A stretch of 27,061 bases of DNA from an uncultured Coriobacteriaceae bacterium (GTDB taxonomy: Bacteria; Actinomycetota; Coriobacteriia; Coriobacteriales; Atopobiaceae): contig UQSV01000021.1 in NCBI GenBank assembly GCA_900543875.1, forward strand, positions 1-27,061, written 5' to 3'. A program made the translations under genes and the position numbers. Within the stretch, counting starts at the first letter, position 1. The number at the start of each line of letters is the position of its first letter. This document shows, piece by piece, positions 5,241 through 14,405 of the stretch. The notes below the pieces were generated by a model. The model was not told the origin of the DNA and did no database searches. It worked only from the letters and a program-made list of their open reading frames with translations.

Positions 5241-8200
5241 TCACACGTACGTTGTCTTCACGTCGTAGACAAAGTCATCGCCAAGGTCCAGCGCCTCGAA
5301 GTGCTTCTTGGCGCATTGGATCTTCCCGTCCTCCTTGGGACGCTTCTGGATGTTGTTGTTGCCACCGCCCTTGGTTTCGGTCACAAAGTAGACGCGATGC
5401 TCGCCTTCAACCTCACGGACGTACGCCCAGTCTGGGTTATACGATCCCAGCGGCGTATCAATCTTGAAGTTACTCGGCAGCTTTGCGAACACCTTCACCT
5501 CGTCGGATAGGTCGAGCTCAACAGCAAACGGTTTCTCAACGGAAGAGGAGTCGTAGACCACGTAGTTGTAGAGGCTCTTGCCGTGCTTTGGCTCCCAGGC
5601 GTTTTGGTCGAGGTAGGCCTTAACCTCATGAGGCTTAAGGTCCTCCATGCTGTACCACTCAGAATCCGGCAGCTTGGTGTACTTGATACCAGCAGCAACG
5701 GCTTCGGCCTTGGCAACGCTGATCTTCGTTGCCACCTGAGAAAGGAACACCGCGGGGTTGCGGGCAAACTCATCAAAGCGCCCGCAGCGCTCAAGAATGG
5801 CCTTAATCGTTGCGCGGGTAAGGCCCACAGCATCCTGCAGCTCGGCAATGGGATCGGGCAGATCGTAGACCCTGGCCCCCGTCACGCGTACCAGGGAACG
5901 CGAGTCGGCCTCGGCTTCGACGCCAGCATCATCAATCGAGACGCCCGCCATGGTCGAGAACACCTCCGGAGTCCTGACCTCTGGCATGTCCCCAATCTTC
6001 TCGCAGGCAGACGCAATGAGTCGCTCGGAGTCCACGTCGACCTCAAAGCGCGTGCGCCTGCGAATGCGGTCCCACAGCTCCTGAAACGCGGGGTCGGTCG
6101 AGACGTCCTTTGAAAGCTCGATCGTGACTTCCTTCGCCTTGTCCTTAATCTGCAGCTTCTGGGCCTTGTGCAGGATGACGGAGCATACCGCGTCCTGCGC
6201 CGCCTCCACACCACTGGGCAGCGGAACGTCGCCGCGCTCGGCAGCCTCCTTGAGCTCGCGCGTCACGTTGCCCTTGTCATCCACGAGCCCCTTTGCCCTA
6301 AGAACCTCGTACACCTGGGCAGACCTCTCATACCCCAGTCGTTCTTCGTGGCCACCCTCGTACTTGAGGGCAATGCGCGAGAAGGACTCGGGCGCCAGTA
6401 CGCCAAAGTGAATGCCATCCTTCTCGAGTTCGCCCTGAAGGCCCTTGGCGAACGCCTCGTAGCTCTCGTTGGCGATGACAGTAAGCACGTTGACGTCACG
6501 GTCAAAGCAGCGCTCGCCGTTCTGGTCAACGCAAAGGCGCAGGCCACGGCCAATCTTCTGGCGCTTGGTCATGGTGTCCTTGGTCTCGACCAGCGTGCAG
6601 ATCTGGAAAACGTTGGGATTGTCCCAGCCCTCCCTGAGTGCGGAGTGGCTCCAGATGAACTGAATGCGCTTCTTTGCATACTCCTCGTCGCCGTCCTTGT
6701 CAGACGGGAACGACAGCAGCGTCTCCTTCTCCCTCATGATGGTCTCGAACGTCGAGATGTCGGCGCTGGACTCCGCCTTCTTGCTTGTGTTCTTGATGCG
6801 TCCCTTGCCGTCCTGAGAAAAGTATCCCGAGTGAACGGCGGCCGCACCGACGTCGAGTGGCACGCCCGCCTTCTCATAGCGGCTGCGCCACTTGGCGGAG
6901 CTCACGGCATCCGCATACTCCTCCTCGAACATCTGGGCGTACTCGCCATTGCGAACCGGATCATAGAGGCGGTACTTCTCCACCTTGTCGATGAAGAAGA
7001 GCGACAAAACCTTGATGCTCAGAGGATAGAGCTCAAGCTGCTTCTGCAGATGGTCCTCGATGGTCTTGCGAATCTGAGCCCGCTTGACCACCTCCTCCGC
7101 GATGTCACCCACAGCTTGGCCAAGCTCGAGCGTGGTACCGTTCTGGAACTCAACCCACTCGTTGCCTGGAGCGGCAGAGATGTTGTTGACCACCCAGCCA
7201 GACTCATAGTCAGAGTTCTCGCCGCTTTTGGCGTAGAGGTCGTCGCCCGTCTTGACCGTGACCTTCTTGCGCTTTTGGCTGCCGTCCTTTTGACGCACAT
7301 CAATTGAGACCTTGGCCGAGAAGGGACTGGCCTTCACGGACTCCAGGCACACGTAGGATCCGTTGAGGTCTTCCTCGGAGCGCACCGAGTCCACACAGAT
7401 GCCCTTGACGAGCCCCATCTGGAAGGCGTCGACGGGACCAAGCTGATAGATCTTGTTGTACTTCTCCTTGTGCGTGGCAGAGTAGCGCAGCACAAAGAGA
7501 GGGTTCAGGCTGTTAATGGCCCCCTTGGCCTTTTGGGTGTTGTCGACGTCCTGCGGCTCGTCGATGATGACGATGGGATTGCAGGAGGACACGAGCTCGC
7601 GAGGGCTGTGGCCACCAACCAGGCGCTCGCTGGCGCGGTGAAAGAGGGTGCCTTCTTCCGCCGCCCCATCGTCCTGATAGCCACGAATGAACGCGGCGAT
7701 GTTGATGATCATCACCTGAATCGAGGAGGACGTGGCAAACGTCCCCACCGAGCTCATGTCCTTGGAGTCATAGACGAAGTATTCGAGCGGCGTCTTGTCA
7801 TAGAGCACGTCAAAGTGGCTCTTCATGCTCTCGAAGCTCTTCTTGACGCCCTCGCGGATGGCCACCGACGGCACAACGATGATGAACTTGGTGAGACCAT
7901 AGCGGCGGTTGAGCTCGTAGATGGTGCGAATGTAGACGTAGGTCTTGCCCGTACCGGTTTCCATCTCAACCGTAAAGTCGCGCAGGCGCCCCTTGGTTGT
8001 CACGCTGGTGGGCGGCAGGCTCTCCTCCTCCTGAACGGCATGGAGGTTCTGCTCCAGCTGGGTGGCAGAGAGGCGCAGGCCATTGGCATAGCCAATCTGG
8101 AGGCCCTCGGCTGCAAAGAGCGAGCCCTCCCGGCCCCTTGCCGCGGTGAACTTGGCGTCCATGAACTCCTGGCCCTGGAAGAGGCTGCAGACGCTCTCCA

Positions 8201-8252
8201 CGGCCTCTACCTGATGCTGCTGTTCTGAGGAATACTTGAGTTCCAACGCCAT
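5241..8252 (-). CDS. res: Type III restriction subunit Res (helicase-nuclease)
   Basis: The 1003-residue protein has an SF2 translocase core: Walker A METGTGKT (about 97-104), Walker B DEPQ (231-234) and a YSAT motif III (257-260). Motif VI is recognisable as KRQKIGRGLRLCVD. The last 65 residues hold a PD-(D/E)xK nuclease: Pro-Asp at 940-941 and ETK at 959-961. With Mod it would form the type III complex, which needs ATP and cuts at a distance from two inversely oriented sites. The ATG lies two bases past the Mod stop, so translation is coupled. Length and motif order match canonical Res (about 900-1000 residues), and all catalytic residues are present. Confidence 0.93.
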   Translation of the reverse strand: MALELKYSSEQQHQVEAVESVCSLFQGQEFMDAKFTAARGREGSLFAAEGLQIGYANGLRLSATQLEQNLHAVQEEESLPPTSVTTKGRLRDFTVEMETGTGKTYVYIRTIYELNRRYGLTKFIIVVPSVAIREGVKKSFESMKSHFDVLYDKTPLEYFVYDSKDMSSVGTFATSSSIQVMIINIAAFIRGYQDDGAAEEGTLFHRASERLVGGHSPRELVSSCNPIVIIDEPQDVDNTQKAKGAINSLNPLFVLRYSATHKEKYNKIYQLGPVDAFQMGLVKGICVDSVRSEEDLNGSYVCLESVKASPFSAKVSIDVRQKDGSQKRKKVTVKTGDDLYAKSGENSDYESGWVVNNISAAPGNEWVEFQNGTTLELGQAVGDIAEEVVKRAQIRKTIEDHLQKQLELYPLSIKVLSLFFIDKVEKYRLYDPVRNGEYAQMFEEEYADAVSSAKWRSRYEKAGVPLDVGAAAVHSGYFSQDGKGRIKNTSKKAESSADISTFETIMREKETLLSFPSDKDGDEEYAKKRIQFIWSHSALREGWDNPNVFQICTLVETKDTMTKRQKIGRGLRLCVDQNGERCFDRDVNVLTVIANESYEAFAKGLQGELEKDGIHFGVLAPESFSRIALKYEGGHEERLGYERSAQVYEVLRAKGLVDDKGNVTRELKEAAERGDVPLPSGVEAAQDAVCSVILHKAQKLQIKDKAKEVTIELSKDVSTDPAFQELWDRIRRRTRFEVDVDSERLIASACEKIGDMPEVRTPEVFSTMAGVSIDDAGVEAEADSRSLVRVTGARVYDLPDPIAELQDAVGLTRATIKAILERCGRFDEFARNPAVFLSQVATKISVAKAEAVAAGIKYTKLPDSEWYSMEDLKPHEVKAYLDQNAWEPKHGKSLYNYVVYDSSSVEKPFAVELDLSDEVKVFAKLPSNFKIDTPLGSYNPDWAYVREVEGEHRVYFVTETKGGGNNNIQKRPKEDGKIQCAKKHFEALDLGDDFVYDVKTTYV

Positions 8253-8254
8253 GG

Positions 8255-10114
8255 CTACACCGTCCTCAGCTCAACCTCGCGGCCCGTCTTCTCGGCCACG
8301 CGCTTGAAGATCTGGGCAGCGTTGAGCTTGAGCGAGTCGGTAAGAATGGAGTCACGCATGAGGACGCGGCGGGGCTCGATGTCCGCAATGGCCTCGAGCG
8401 CCTCGATGGTGAGGCCAGGGGCAAGGCAGCAGACGAGCTCCCCGCAGGCAACGGAGTAGATGGGGTAGTCAGCGGCCTCCTCCTGCTCAACGGGAAGGGT
8501 GAGCTCAAGGCCCCACTTGAGCATCATCTCAAAGACGATGTCCATATCGGAGCGGTCGGGCTTGACCACGTCGAGCACGAGCTTGCCAGGCTCGGGCTTC
8601 TCGATGCCCGAGTTGTCGAGGGTGAAGACGCGGAAGCCGATGTCGGGAAGTTTCTTGGGTTCCTCGTCGAGCTTGAGCTGACGATTGGATTCCTCAAGCT
8701 CGGTCTTTATCTTGTCGCCGGCGCGACGGATGCGCTCTTCGCCGATGTCGCAGAGAGTAGCCATTCCCGCTTGTGCACCAGTCGAATCGGGCGCACAAAT
8801 CTCTGGGAGCTGAACCATGATATAACGTCTATTCATTCCGTCAGCGGCATTCATTTTTATAACCGCATGAGCAGTCGATGCACTTCCAGAGAAGAAATCG
8901 AGCACGATTGAGTCTTCTGTATTACGCAGAGAAATCAGGTATTGAATCAGCTCGATTGGCTTCGGTTGAGAAAAAGCCTTGTCAACTCCAAGCGTCTCCG
9001 CAAGCAGCTTTGTTCCATCACTGTTAAATCGCACATCTTCCGATTTTAAGACGACATCTGGCGGCTGGCCCTCTTGGACGCGACTCAGATACCGCTTGGC
9101 GCTCGGGTTACCATTCTTCGAAAATACTATTTCACCATTTTTCTCCATTGTTGAGAGAGTCTCCACTGAATAACGCGGATACGAGCCATCTGGCGCTTGC
9201 CAAATAACACCATTAGAAAACGTATATGTGTAGGGACGAGCGTAATTGCGTGCATAGATGGGGTCTAGCTTATAAAGACCCTTGCCATCATTGTCATTAA
9301 ATGGGTAGTTTGCAGACTTATCAGTCTTTTGCCTAAACCAATCTTCTCTGTGCTCGTCATAATAGCCGCGATTTTTAATGAAGACCAAAACATAGTCGGC
9401 ATTCTGATTAAAGTCTTTGCTCGAGTTGCGAACTGTATGTAAAGCTCTGCGCGTCAAGCAGGCAACGAAATTGCTTTCTCCGAAAATCTCAGAGGTCATC
9501 GTATGCATATTAAACAGCTCGGAATCGCCAATACTGATATAAAGAACACCATCATCACTTAGCAGCTCTCGCGCTAGCCTCAGCCTCGGATACATCATGG
9601 AACACCAGTCGCTGTGGTAGCGGCCGCTCGTGTCAGCGTTGGACTGGTTGACGAGCCCCGCCTGCTCCTTGTAGTTCTCGATGGTGTCACCAAAGCTGTC
9701 GTGGTATACGAAGTCATGGCCCGTGTTGTACGGCGGGTCGATGTAGATCATCTTGACCTTGCCGTGGTAGCCACGCTGTAGGAGTTTTAGCACCTCGAGA
9801 TTGTCACCTTCAATGTAGATGTTGTCCGAATCGAAGGAGCCGTCCTCTCCATTGCGGCTACGGCTCTTCTCCACGCACGGACGAAGCGTGGCGGTGCTCA
9901 CAGTCTGTGACTGGCGAATGGCGTCGGCCTTGCCAGGCCATGTGAACGCGTAGCGCTCCTGGCCCTCATCGACCTCGTCGCCAAGTTCCAGCCTCAGTTT
10001 GTCGAAGTCTATGCCGCTCTCTGAGAAGACCTCGGGCATCAGCTCCTTGAGCTTGGCCAACCTATCATCAACGACGTTCTCGGACGTCAGGTCCATCTTC
10101 CCAATCTCACTCAT
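8255..10114 (-). CDS. mod: Type III DNA-adenine methyltransferase Mod
   Basis: A 619-residue beta-class N6-adenine methyltransferase. The catalytic motif IDPPYNTG (DPPY at 126-129) precedes the AdoMet-binding motif DFFSGSAST (about 404-412), the order that defines the beta class, with the target recognition domain between them. The ATG at 10114 is chosen because GGGAG lies five bases upstream; an in-frame extension further upstream has no such site. It overlaps the DUF4391 gene by eight bases. The target recognition region (about 8770-9620) is clearly AT-richer than the conserved ends, a sign of exchange of specificity. The recognised sequence cannot be read from the protein. Confidence 0.93.
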   Translation of the reverse strand: MSEIGKMDLTSENVVDDRLAKLKELMPEVFSESGIDFDKLRLELGDEVDEGQERYAFTWPGKADAIRQSQTVSTATLRPCVEKSRSRNGEDGSFDSDNIYIEGDNLEVLKLLQRGYHGKVKMIYIDPPYNTGHDFVYHDSFGDTIENYKEQAGLVNQSNADTSGRYHSDWCSMMYPRLRLARELLSDDGVLYISIGDSELFNMHTMTSEIFGESNFVACLTRRALHTVRNSSKDFNQNADYVLVFIKNRGYYDEHREDWFRQKTDKSANYPFNDNDGKGLYKLDPIYARNYARPYTYTFSNGVIWQAPDGSYPRYSVETLSTMEKNGEIVFSKNGNPSAKRYLSRVQEGQPPDVVLKSEDVRFNSDGTKLLAETLGVDKAFSQPKPIELIQYLISLRNTEDSIVLDFFSGSASTAHAVIKMNAADGMNRRYIMVQLPEICAPDSTGAQAGMATLCDIGEERIRRAGDKIKTELEESNRQLKLDEEPKKLPDIGFRVFTLDNSGIEKPEPGKLVLDVVKPDRSDMDIVFEMMLKWGLELTLPVEQEEAADYPIYSVACGELVCCLAPGLTIEALEAIADIEPRRVLMRDSILTDSLKLNAAQIFKRVAEKTGREVELRTV

Positions 10115-10877
10115 AGCAGATCTCCCGTATCTCGCTGCCCACCTGGGCCAATTCCTTCTCGCATCGTTTGAGCTCAATCCGCAGCCCTGCCGATTCATTG
10201 AGGCTCAGGGCAGGATTTCTCCACCGTTTTCGCAGGTCAGAGGCTTGTTTCTCGAGCTCATCCCAATTCTTCAACAGGCTCTCCAGCAGGTTGCGATCTG
10301 CCTCGTTGCACTGCGGATAAAACCCGAGTGACTCCGCTGCTCGGAACACCCGAACGTTCCAAGCAAGCGCACCCACATAGGCGAACAGGTCGCTCTGGGG
10401 AAGCCCATCGAACGCGAGCGAGGCAAGAAAGGACTCAACCAGAGATCCGTCGAACTCAAATGCTCCTGATGCCTGAACCTCGTCAACGACAACGGCACCC
10501 CTCTCGGCCAAGCTCTTGCGCGTGATGGAGACCGAGACGCAGACCTCACCCTCCCCTTCGAGCAGCAAGACGGTGGGATTGGGGAAACACTTGTGGATGA
10601 GTCCGGCCACCTCGGCATAGGCAGATGAACCAGCCATCTCGCACACGAGGAAGACAATGCTCTGGATGTCTCTCTCGGCATCCACGGTGGGCAGAATGCG
10701 CGTCGTCGACTTCTGCACCGTTGCAAAGTGCCTGATGGCAGCCACCTTGTCGAGCACCTTCTGCTCGGTCTTGGTAAGAGACGCCTGGCGCACCATGACC
10801 ACCTTGGGAATGCGGCGCTCCCCTGCCAGCGCCTCGTTCGGCAGGCAGAAGACTCCCTTCCAGTTGAGCCCGCTCAT
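10107..10877 (-). CDS. DUF4391 protein of the type III restriction operon
   Basis: The 256-residue soluble protein matches the DUF4391 type by overall layout. It has an N-terminal segment with LNWKGVFCLP, a central beta-rich region (TVLLLEGEGEVCVSVSITRK) and a C-terminal helical arm rich in Glu, Arg and Leu (NWDELEKQASDLRKRWRNP). No catalytic motif is visible. DUF4391 genes are repeatedly found beside SNF2 helicases and type III Mod/Res genes. Here its ATG overlaps the helicase stop as ATGA and its end overlaps Mod. It is a good candidate for an adaptor between the helicase and the restriction complex; that role is inference. Family assignment is from memory of its context and pattern, not a search. 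Confidence 0.7.
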   Translation of the reverse strand: MSGLNWKGVFCLPNEALAGERRIPKVVMVRQASLTKTEQKVLDKVAAIRHFATVQKSTTRILPTVDAERDIQSIVFLVCEMAGSSAYAEVAGLIHKCFPNPTVLLLEGEGEVCVSVSITRKSLAERGAVVVDEVQASGAFEFDGSLVESFLASLAFDGLPQSDLFAYVGALAWNVRVFRAAESLGFYPQCNEADRNLLESLLKNWDELEKQASDLRKRWRNPALSLNESAGLRIELKRCEKELAQVGSEIREICYE

Positions 10878-13800
10878 CGCAGCACCACAAAGCTCACGAG
10901 TGCATAGTCGTCAAAGCCCAGGCTCGTGCCGCCGCCAACCTCGCCCAGGCTAAAGAGGCTCTCGATGCCCTTGTCCTGCTGCACGCCACCAATGGCTGCA
11001 ACCACCTTGTCGAGAAGCTCGCTGTAGGCACCCATGCGCTCGCCATCACGCGTCTCACGATTGAAGGCGCGGCACAGCTCGGCCAGGGGCTCCGACTTGC
11101 CAGAGCAAGCGGCTCGCATGATGTCGAGTGCCTTCTTGGGCTGCGTGTGTCTGGTCTGCACCTTGCCATCGCGCGACACGTACACCACGTAATAGGGATA
11201 CATTGGGTTCGTGTCCTTGGGGTCGCGGCCGCGATCAATCTGCTCGAGGCAGAAGACAACACCCGGAGCCAGCTCGCCGCGCAGCTCGTCCGGAATGGCC
11301 GCGACGGCATGGAGCCCCATCGGAGCCGCCTCGAGCACGCCAGGGTACTCACCGCTATAGCGCTGAAGCTCCACGCGAAAGTCATCAAAGGCAAGATCGG
11401 TGATGGAGATGCCACCAGAGATGTCCTCAAGGTCGAGCACCTCACTCTTAAGCTGCTTGAGCTGCTGACGGCGGTACTTGAGGTCGTTCATCTCGCCCGC
11501 AGCCTTTGCCTCGAGCACGTTCTCCTCGCCCGTCGCACTCATGTCGAGCAGGACCATGCGGCCCTTGACGCGGTTCTCGAGCTGGATGTACTCGTCAAGC
11601 TCGATGTCGGGCCAAAAGTCGACGAGCTGAATCTCCTTGTTTCTCGAGCCCAAACGATCGATGCGGCCAAAGCGCTGGATAATGCGCACGGGATTCCAGT
11701 GGATGTCGTAGTTGACGAGGCAGTCGCAGTCCTGGAGGTTCTGACCCTCGGAAATGCAATCCGTGGCAAACACGATGTCTATCTCGCCCTGGGCGCGAAG
11801 GACCTCGGGCAGCTCCTTCGACACCGGGGAGAAACGGGCAAGTATGTTCTCGAAGTTCGTGCGAGGCAGTTTAAGCGAATAGGTGCGGTTGACGGTTCCG
11901 GCCACCTCGGCGCACTCGAGCCCCAGCTCATCCTTGAGAACAGGAGCAAGCTGGTCAAAGAGGTAGTCGACCGTTGAGGTAAACGCGCTAAACACGAGGA
12001 CCTTGCGATTACCTTCGTTGTAGGGGTTGCGCACCTTGTCGATGATAAAGTCGCGCAGCTTCGCGAGCTTGGCGTCACGTTCAGGCGTTACTGCGTCGGC
12101 GTAGGCAAGAAGCCTCTTGAGCAGCGCAATGTCGAACTCGAGGTCTTGGCCAAGCATAAGCGGGTCAGTGTCACGCAGGTCAACGCGCACCTTGCCACCA
12201 GCCTCAAACTCCTCGGCGTCATCATCCTCGAGGCCATCGGCCATGCCGTCCGCCGCATAGGTGGCGCTCGCCTCGCCAGCTCGCAGCCTACTCAGCGTCT
12301 CCTCGGTTCCGTCAAGAACGGTCCGCAACGTTGCGCGGAAGCTATAGACCGAGGACTCCATGCGCTTGAGCAGGTTGACGCGCATGAGATTGACCACAGA
12401 CGTGGTGCGATGTATCTGGCTCTCGAAGTCCTTGCCCCAAGAGTCGCCGTATCTCGCCTCGTACTTGGGACGCTTCTGCGCATAGACATAGTGAAGCAGC
12501 TGGTACTGGGCAAAGGTGAGCTGCGAGATCATGTCGTTGAGCTCGCCGATTGGGGGAAGCGCGCCCTTGGAGTCAATGGCCGTGGTGAATGAGAGCGGGG
12601 CCCTGCGCCTGGGGAACGTCCCGCTCTGCGCCCCGTAATACTTGGTGATGTGCTTGCGGCTGCGGGCTATGGTAAAGATGTCGAGCAACTTGAAGTAGTC
12701 GGCGTTTACGGCATTCGCAAAGCTCTCGGTTGTGCGCTGGTCGTCATCGAGCTTGCTCCACTCGTTGAAGCGCTGCTGCGCCACGCGCGTCACCTGCGTA
12801 ATCGAAGGTATGCCGTCGCTCTCCTCGAGGTACGCGTCATTGCCCTCCGTGATGAGCTCAATCTGGTTGCGCAGGTCGAGTAGGCGGTTGTTCACCGGAG
12901 TGGCAGAGAGCATGAGCACCCTGGTACGGGCGCCGCTCTTGATGACGTCCTCGATAAGGCGCGTATAGCGGTCCTTTTTCTCGGAGTCGGTGCTCTTGTT
13001 GCGGAAGTTATGGCTCTCGTCGATGACGAGCAGGTCATAATTCCACCACTTGTGGTGCTCGAGGTCGATGTCGCCGCTTTTGCCGTGATTGCGCGAAAGG
13101 TCGGTGTGGTTGAGCACCCTATAGTTGAAGCGATCATCCGCAAGCGGATTCCTGTCATCGTTGTCCTGCGTCCAAAGCGTCCAGTTGTCGCGCAGGCGCT
13201 TGGGGCAAAGGACGAGCACGCGGTCGTTGCGCTCCTGGTAATACTTGATAACGGCAAGGGCCTCAAAGGTCTTGCCCAGGCCAACGCTGTCGGCGATGAT
13301 GCAGCCCTTGTACTTCTCAAGCTTGCGAATAGCACCAACGACGGCATCCTTCTGGAAGTCATAGAGCTTGTTCCAGATGACGGAGTCCTCGAGCCTGATG
13401 CCGGGACGCAGATCATTGTCCTCATCCGCGAGGTAATCCCTGAACAGGTGGTAGAGGGTAAGGAAGTAGACGAACTCCGGGGAGTTCTCCCTGTAGAGAC
13501 TGCTCACCTGGACAGCCACCTGCTCGGTGACCTCCTCCACCATTGCGGGATTGTTCCAGACGGATTCGAAAAGAACTTTGAGCCCCTGCGCCTCAGTGCG
13601 GCCCTCGAAGTGGCTCACGCCAGTAACGGTGTTGGGACGACGCTCGTAACCGAGGCCCTCAAGCGTAAAGTCTGCAGTTGCGCCCATGAAGGCATGGTCG
13701 CTCCCGTTCGGGTTCTCGACCACATAGGTTCCGCCGGGTTGAACCGCCCCACTGGTCTTAGCGGACCTGAACGTGCCCTTGGCGCGAATCCAGTCGGCGC

Positions 13801-14116
13801 ACTCACGCGCAAGCGCCCGCTGGTTAAGGTTGTTGCGAAGCGTCAGTTCGAGCCCGCGTCCACCCACGGCACGCTCTCGCGAGGTCTGGGAAAGCGCAAA
13901 CTCTCGCGGTTCCTTGGCATTCGCCATGCGCCTGATGAAGGTGGGCTCGCTAAAGAGAAAGCGAACCTCATCGACCTTCGACAGCTCTTCCTTGAGCTCG
14001 CCATAGGCAAACACCGTGAAGTAGCTGCTAATTATTGACAGCTTTGAGCCCTCGTCCAAGGCGCTTGAGAGGGCATCGCCCAGGCGATTTCTACCCGTGT
14101 TGTCGAGAAACTCCAT
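10874..14116 (-). CDS. SNF2-family helicase with N-terminal PLD-like domain
   Basis: The 1080-residue protein starts with a phospholipase D-like region (about 1-190) whose core HAFMGATADFTLEGLG (141-156) has the usual glycine-phenylalanine pattern but lacks the Lys and Asp of HxKx4D, so it is probably inactive. An SF2/SNF2 motor follows: GLGKT (279-283), DESH (366-369), SATPVNN (404-410). The C-terminal lobe has ATDCISEGQNLQ and QRFGRIDRLGS, with the arginine fingers. It should translocate on double-stranded DNA. It is first in the operon and is coupled to the DUF4391 gene by an ATGA overlap. SNF2 plus PLD-like ends recall DISARM's DrmD and related defence helicases, but no other DISARM genes are present. 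Confidence 0.88.
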   Translation of the reverse strand: MEFLDNTGRNRLGDALSSALDEGSKLSIISSYFTVFAYGELKEELSKVDEVRFLFSEPTFIRRMANAKEPREFALSQTSRERAVGGRGLELTLRNNLNQRALARECADWIRAKGTFRSAKTSGAVQPGGTYVVENPNGSDHAFMGATADFTLEGLGYERRPNTVTGVSHFEGRTEAQGLKVLFESVWNNPAMVEEVTEQVAVQVSSLYRENSPEFVYFLTLYHLFRDYLADEDNDLRPGIRLEDSVIWNKLYDFQKDAVVGAIRKLEKYKGCIIADSVGLGKTFEALAVIKYYQERNDRVLVLCPKRLRDNWTLWTQDNDDRNPLADDRFNYRVLNHTDLSRNHGKSGDIDLEHHKWWNYDLLVIDESHNFRNKSTDSEKKDRYTRLIEDVIKSGARTRVLMLSATPVNNRLLDLRNQIELITEGNDAYLEESDGIPSITQVTRVAQQRFNEWSKLDDDQRTTESFANAVNADYFKLLDIFTIARSRKHITKYYGAQSGTFPRRRAPLSFTTAIDSKGALPPIGELNDMISQLTFAQYQLLHYVYAQKRPKYEARYGDSWGKDFESQIHRTTSVVNLMRVNLLKRMESSVYSFRATLRTVLDGTEETLSRLRAGEASATYAADGMADGLEDDDAEEFEAGGKVRVDLRDTDPLMLGQDLEFDIALLKRLLAYADAVTPERDAKLAKLRDFIIDKVRNPYNEGNRKVLVFSAFTSTVDYLFDQLAPVLKDELGLECAEVAGTVNRTYSLKLPRTNFENILARFSPVSKELPEVLRAQGEIDIVFATDCISEGQNLQDCDCLVNYDIHWNPVRIIQRFGRIDRLGSRNKEIQLVDFWPDIELDEYIQLENRVKGRMVLLDMSATGEENVLEAKAAGEMNDLKYRRQQLKQLKSEVLDLEDISGGISITDLAFDDFRVELQRYSGEYPGVLEAAPMGLHAVAAIPDELRGELAPGVVFCLEQIDRGRDPKDTNPMYPYYVVYVSRDGKVQTRHTQPKKALDIMRAACSGKSEPLAELCRAFNRETRDGERMGAYSELLDKVVAAIGGVQQDKGIESLFSLGEVGGGTSLGFDDYALVSFVVLR

Positions 14117-14405
14117 TAGGCGCAGCCCCCTCTATCGAGGGAGTTGCGCTCCTGCTCTACCGAAGGGAGACTCGCGTCAGCGAAAGCCCCCCCCGGAGGT
14201 TTTTCGCAATTCGCTTCACGAAAACGCTCCAGGGCTCAGATCGCGCGGGCAGCGCGCGATAACCAATTGCGGGTGGCTAGCACCCGTTGCTATGTCTCAT
14301 TCTAAGGAAGAGCGGACAGAATTACGCCCTCGCGGACGTCTTTATCGGTTGGAGGCTAAAGCCACTCAACGGGCCAGCCCACACCGGCCAGCTCTAGCCA
14401 CGCCT
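14117..14405 (-). promoter_or_regulatory. Structured leader of the defence operon
   Basis: This 289-base leader holds several hairpins: an eight-base perfect stem ATCGCGCG/CGCGCGAT at 14240-14260, CGGGTG/CACCCG at 14270-14286, and GCGAAA/TTTCGC around a run of eight C (14187-14194; G8 in the message). Candidate promoters on the minus strand are TTGAGT-17-GATAAA near 14345-14375 (weak, four of six in each box) and a lone TAGAAT at 14299-14304. No known riboswitch or T-box is recognised. Confidence 0.4.
14128..14141 (-). promoter_or_regulatory. Hairpin covering the helicase ribosome binding site
   Basis: CCCTC and GAGGG pair around a four-base loop. In the message the GAGGG half continues into GGGGC and is the only Shine-Dalgarno-like purine run upstream of the ATG at 14116. 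Folding would hide it and hold down translation of the whole coupled operon. Confidence 0.45.

Noticed and set aside
6168..7307. Long plus-strand frame inside res
   Set aside because: It is the GC-rich shadow of the minus-strand gene: no ribosome binding site, no domain, Leu/Ala/Val-biased composition.
5241..14116. DISARM or BREX system
   Set aside because: SNF2 and PLD-like features recall DISARM, but drmA, drmB (DUF1998) and drmC are absent, and no BREX pglZ, brxC or Lon-like gene is present. Mod and Res are clearly type III.
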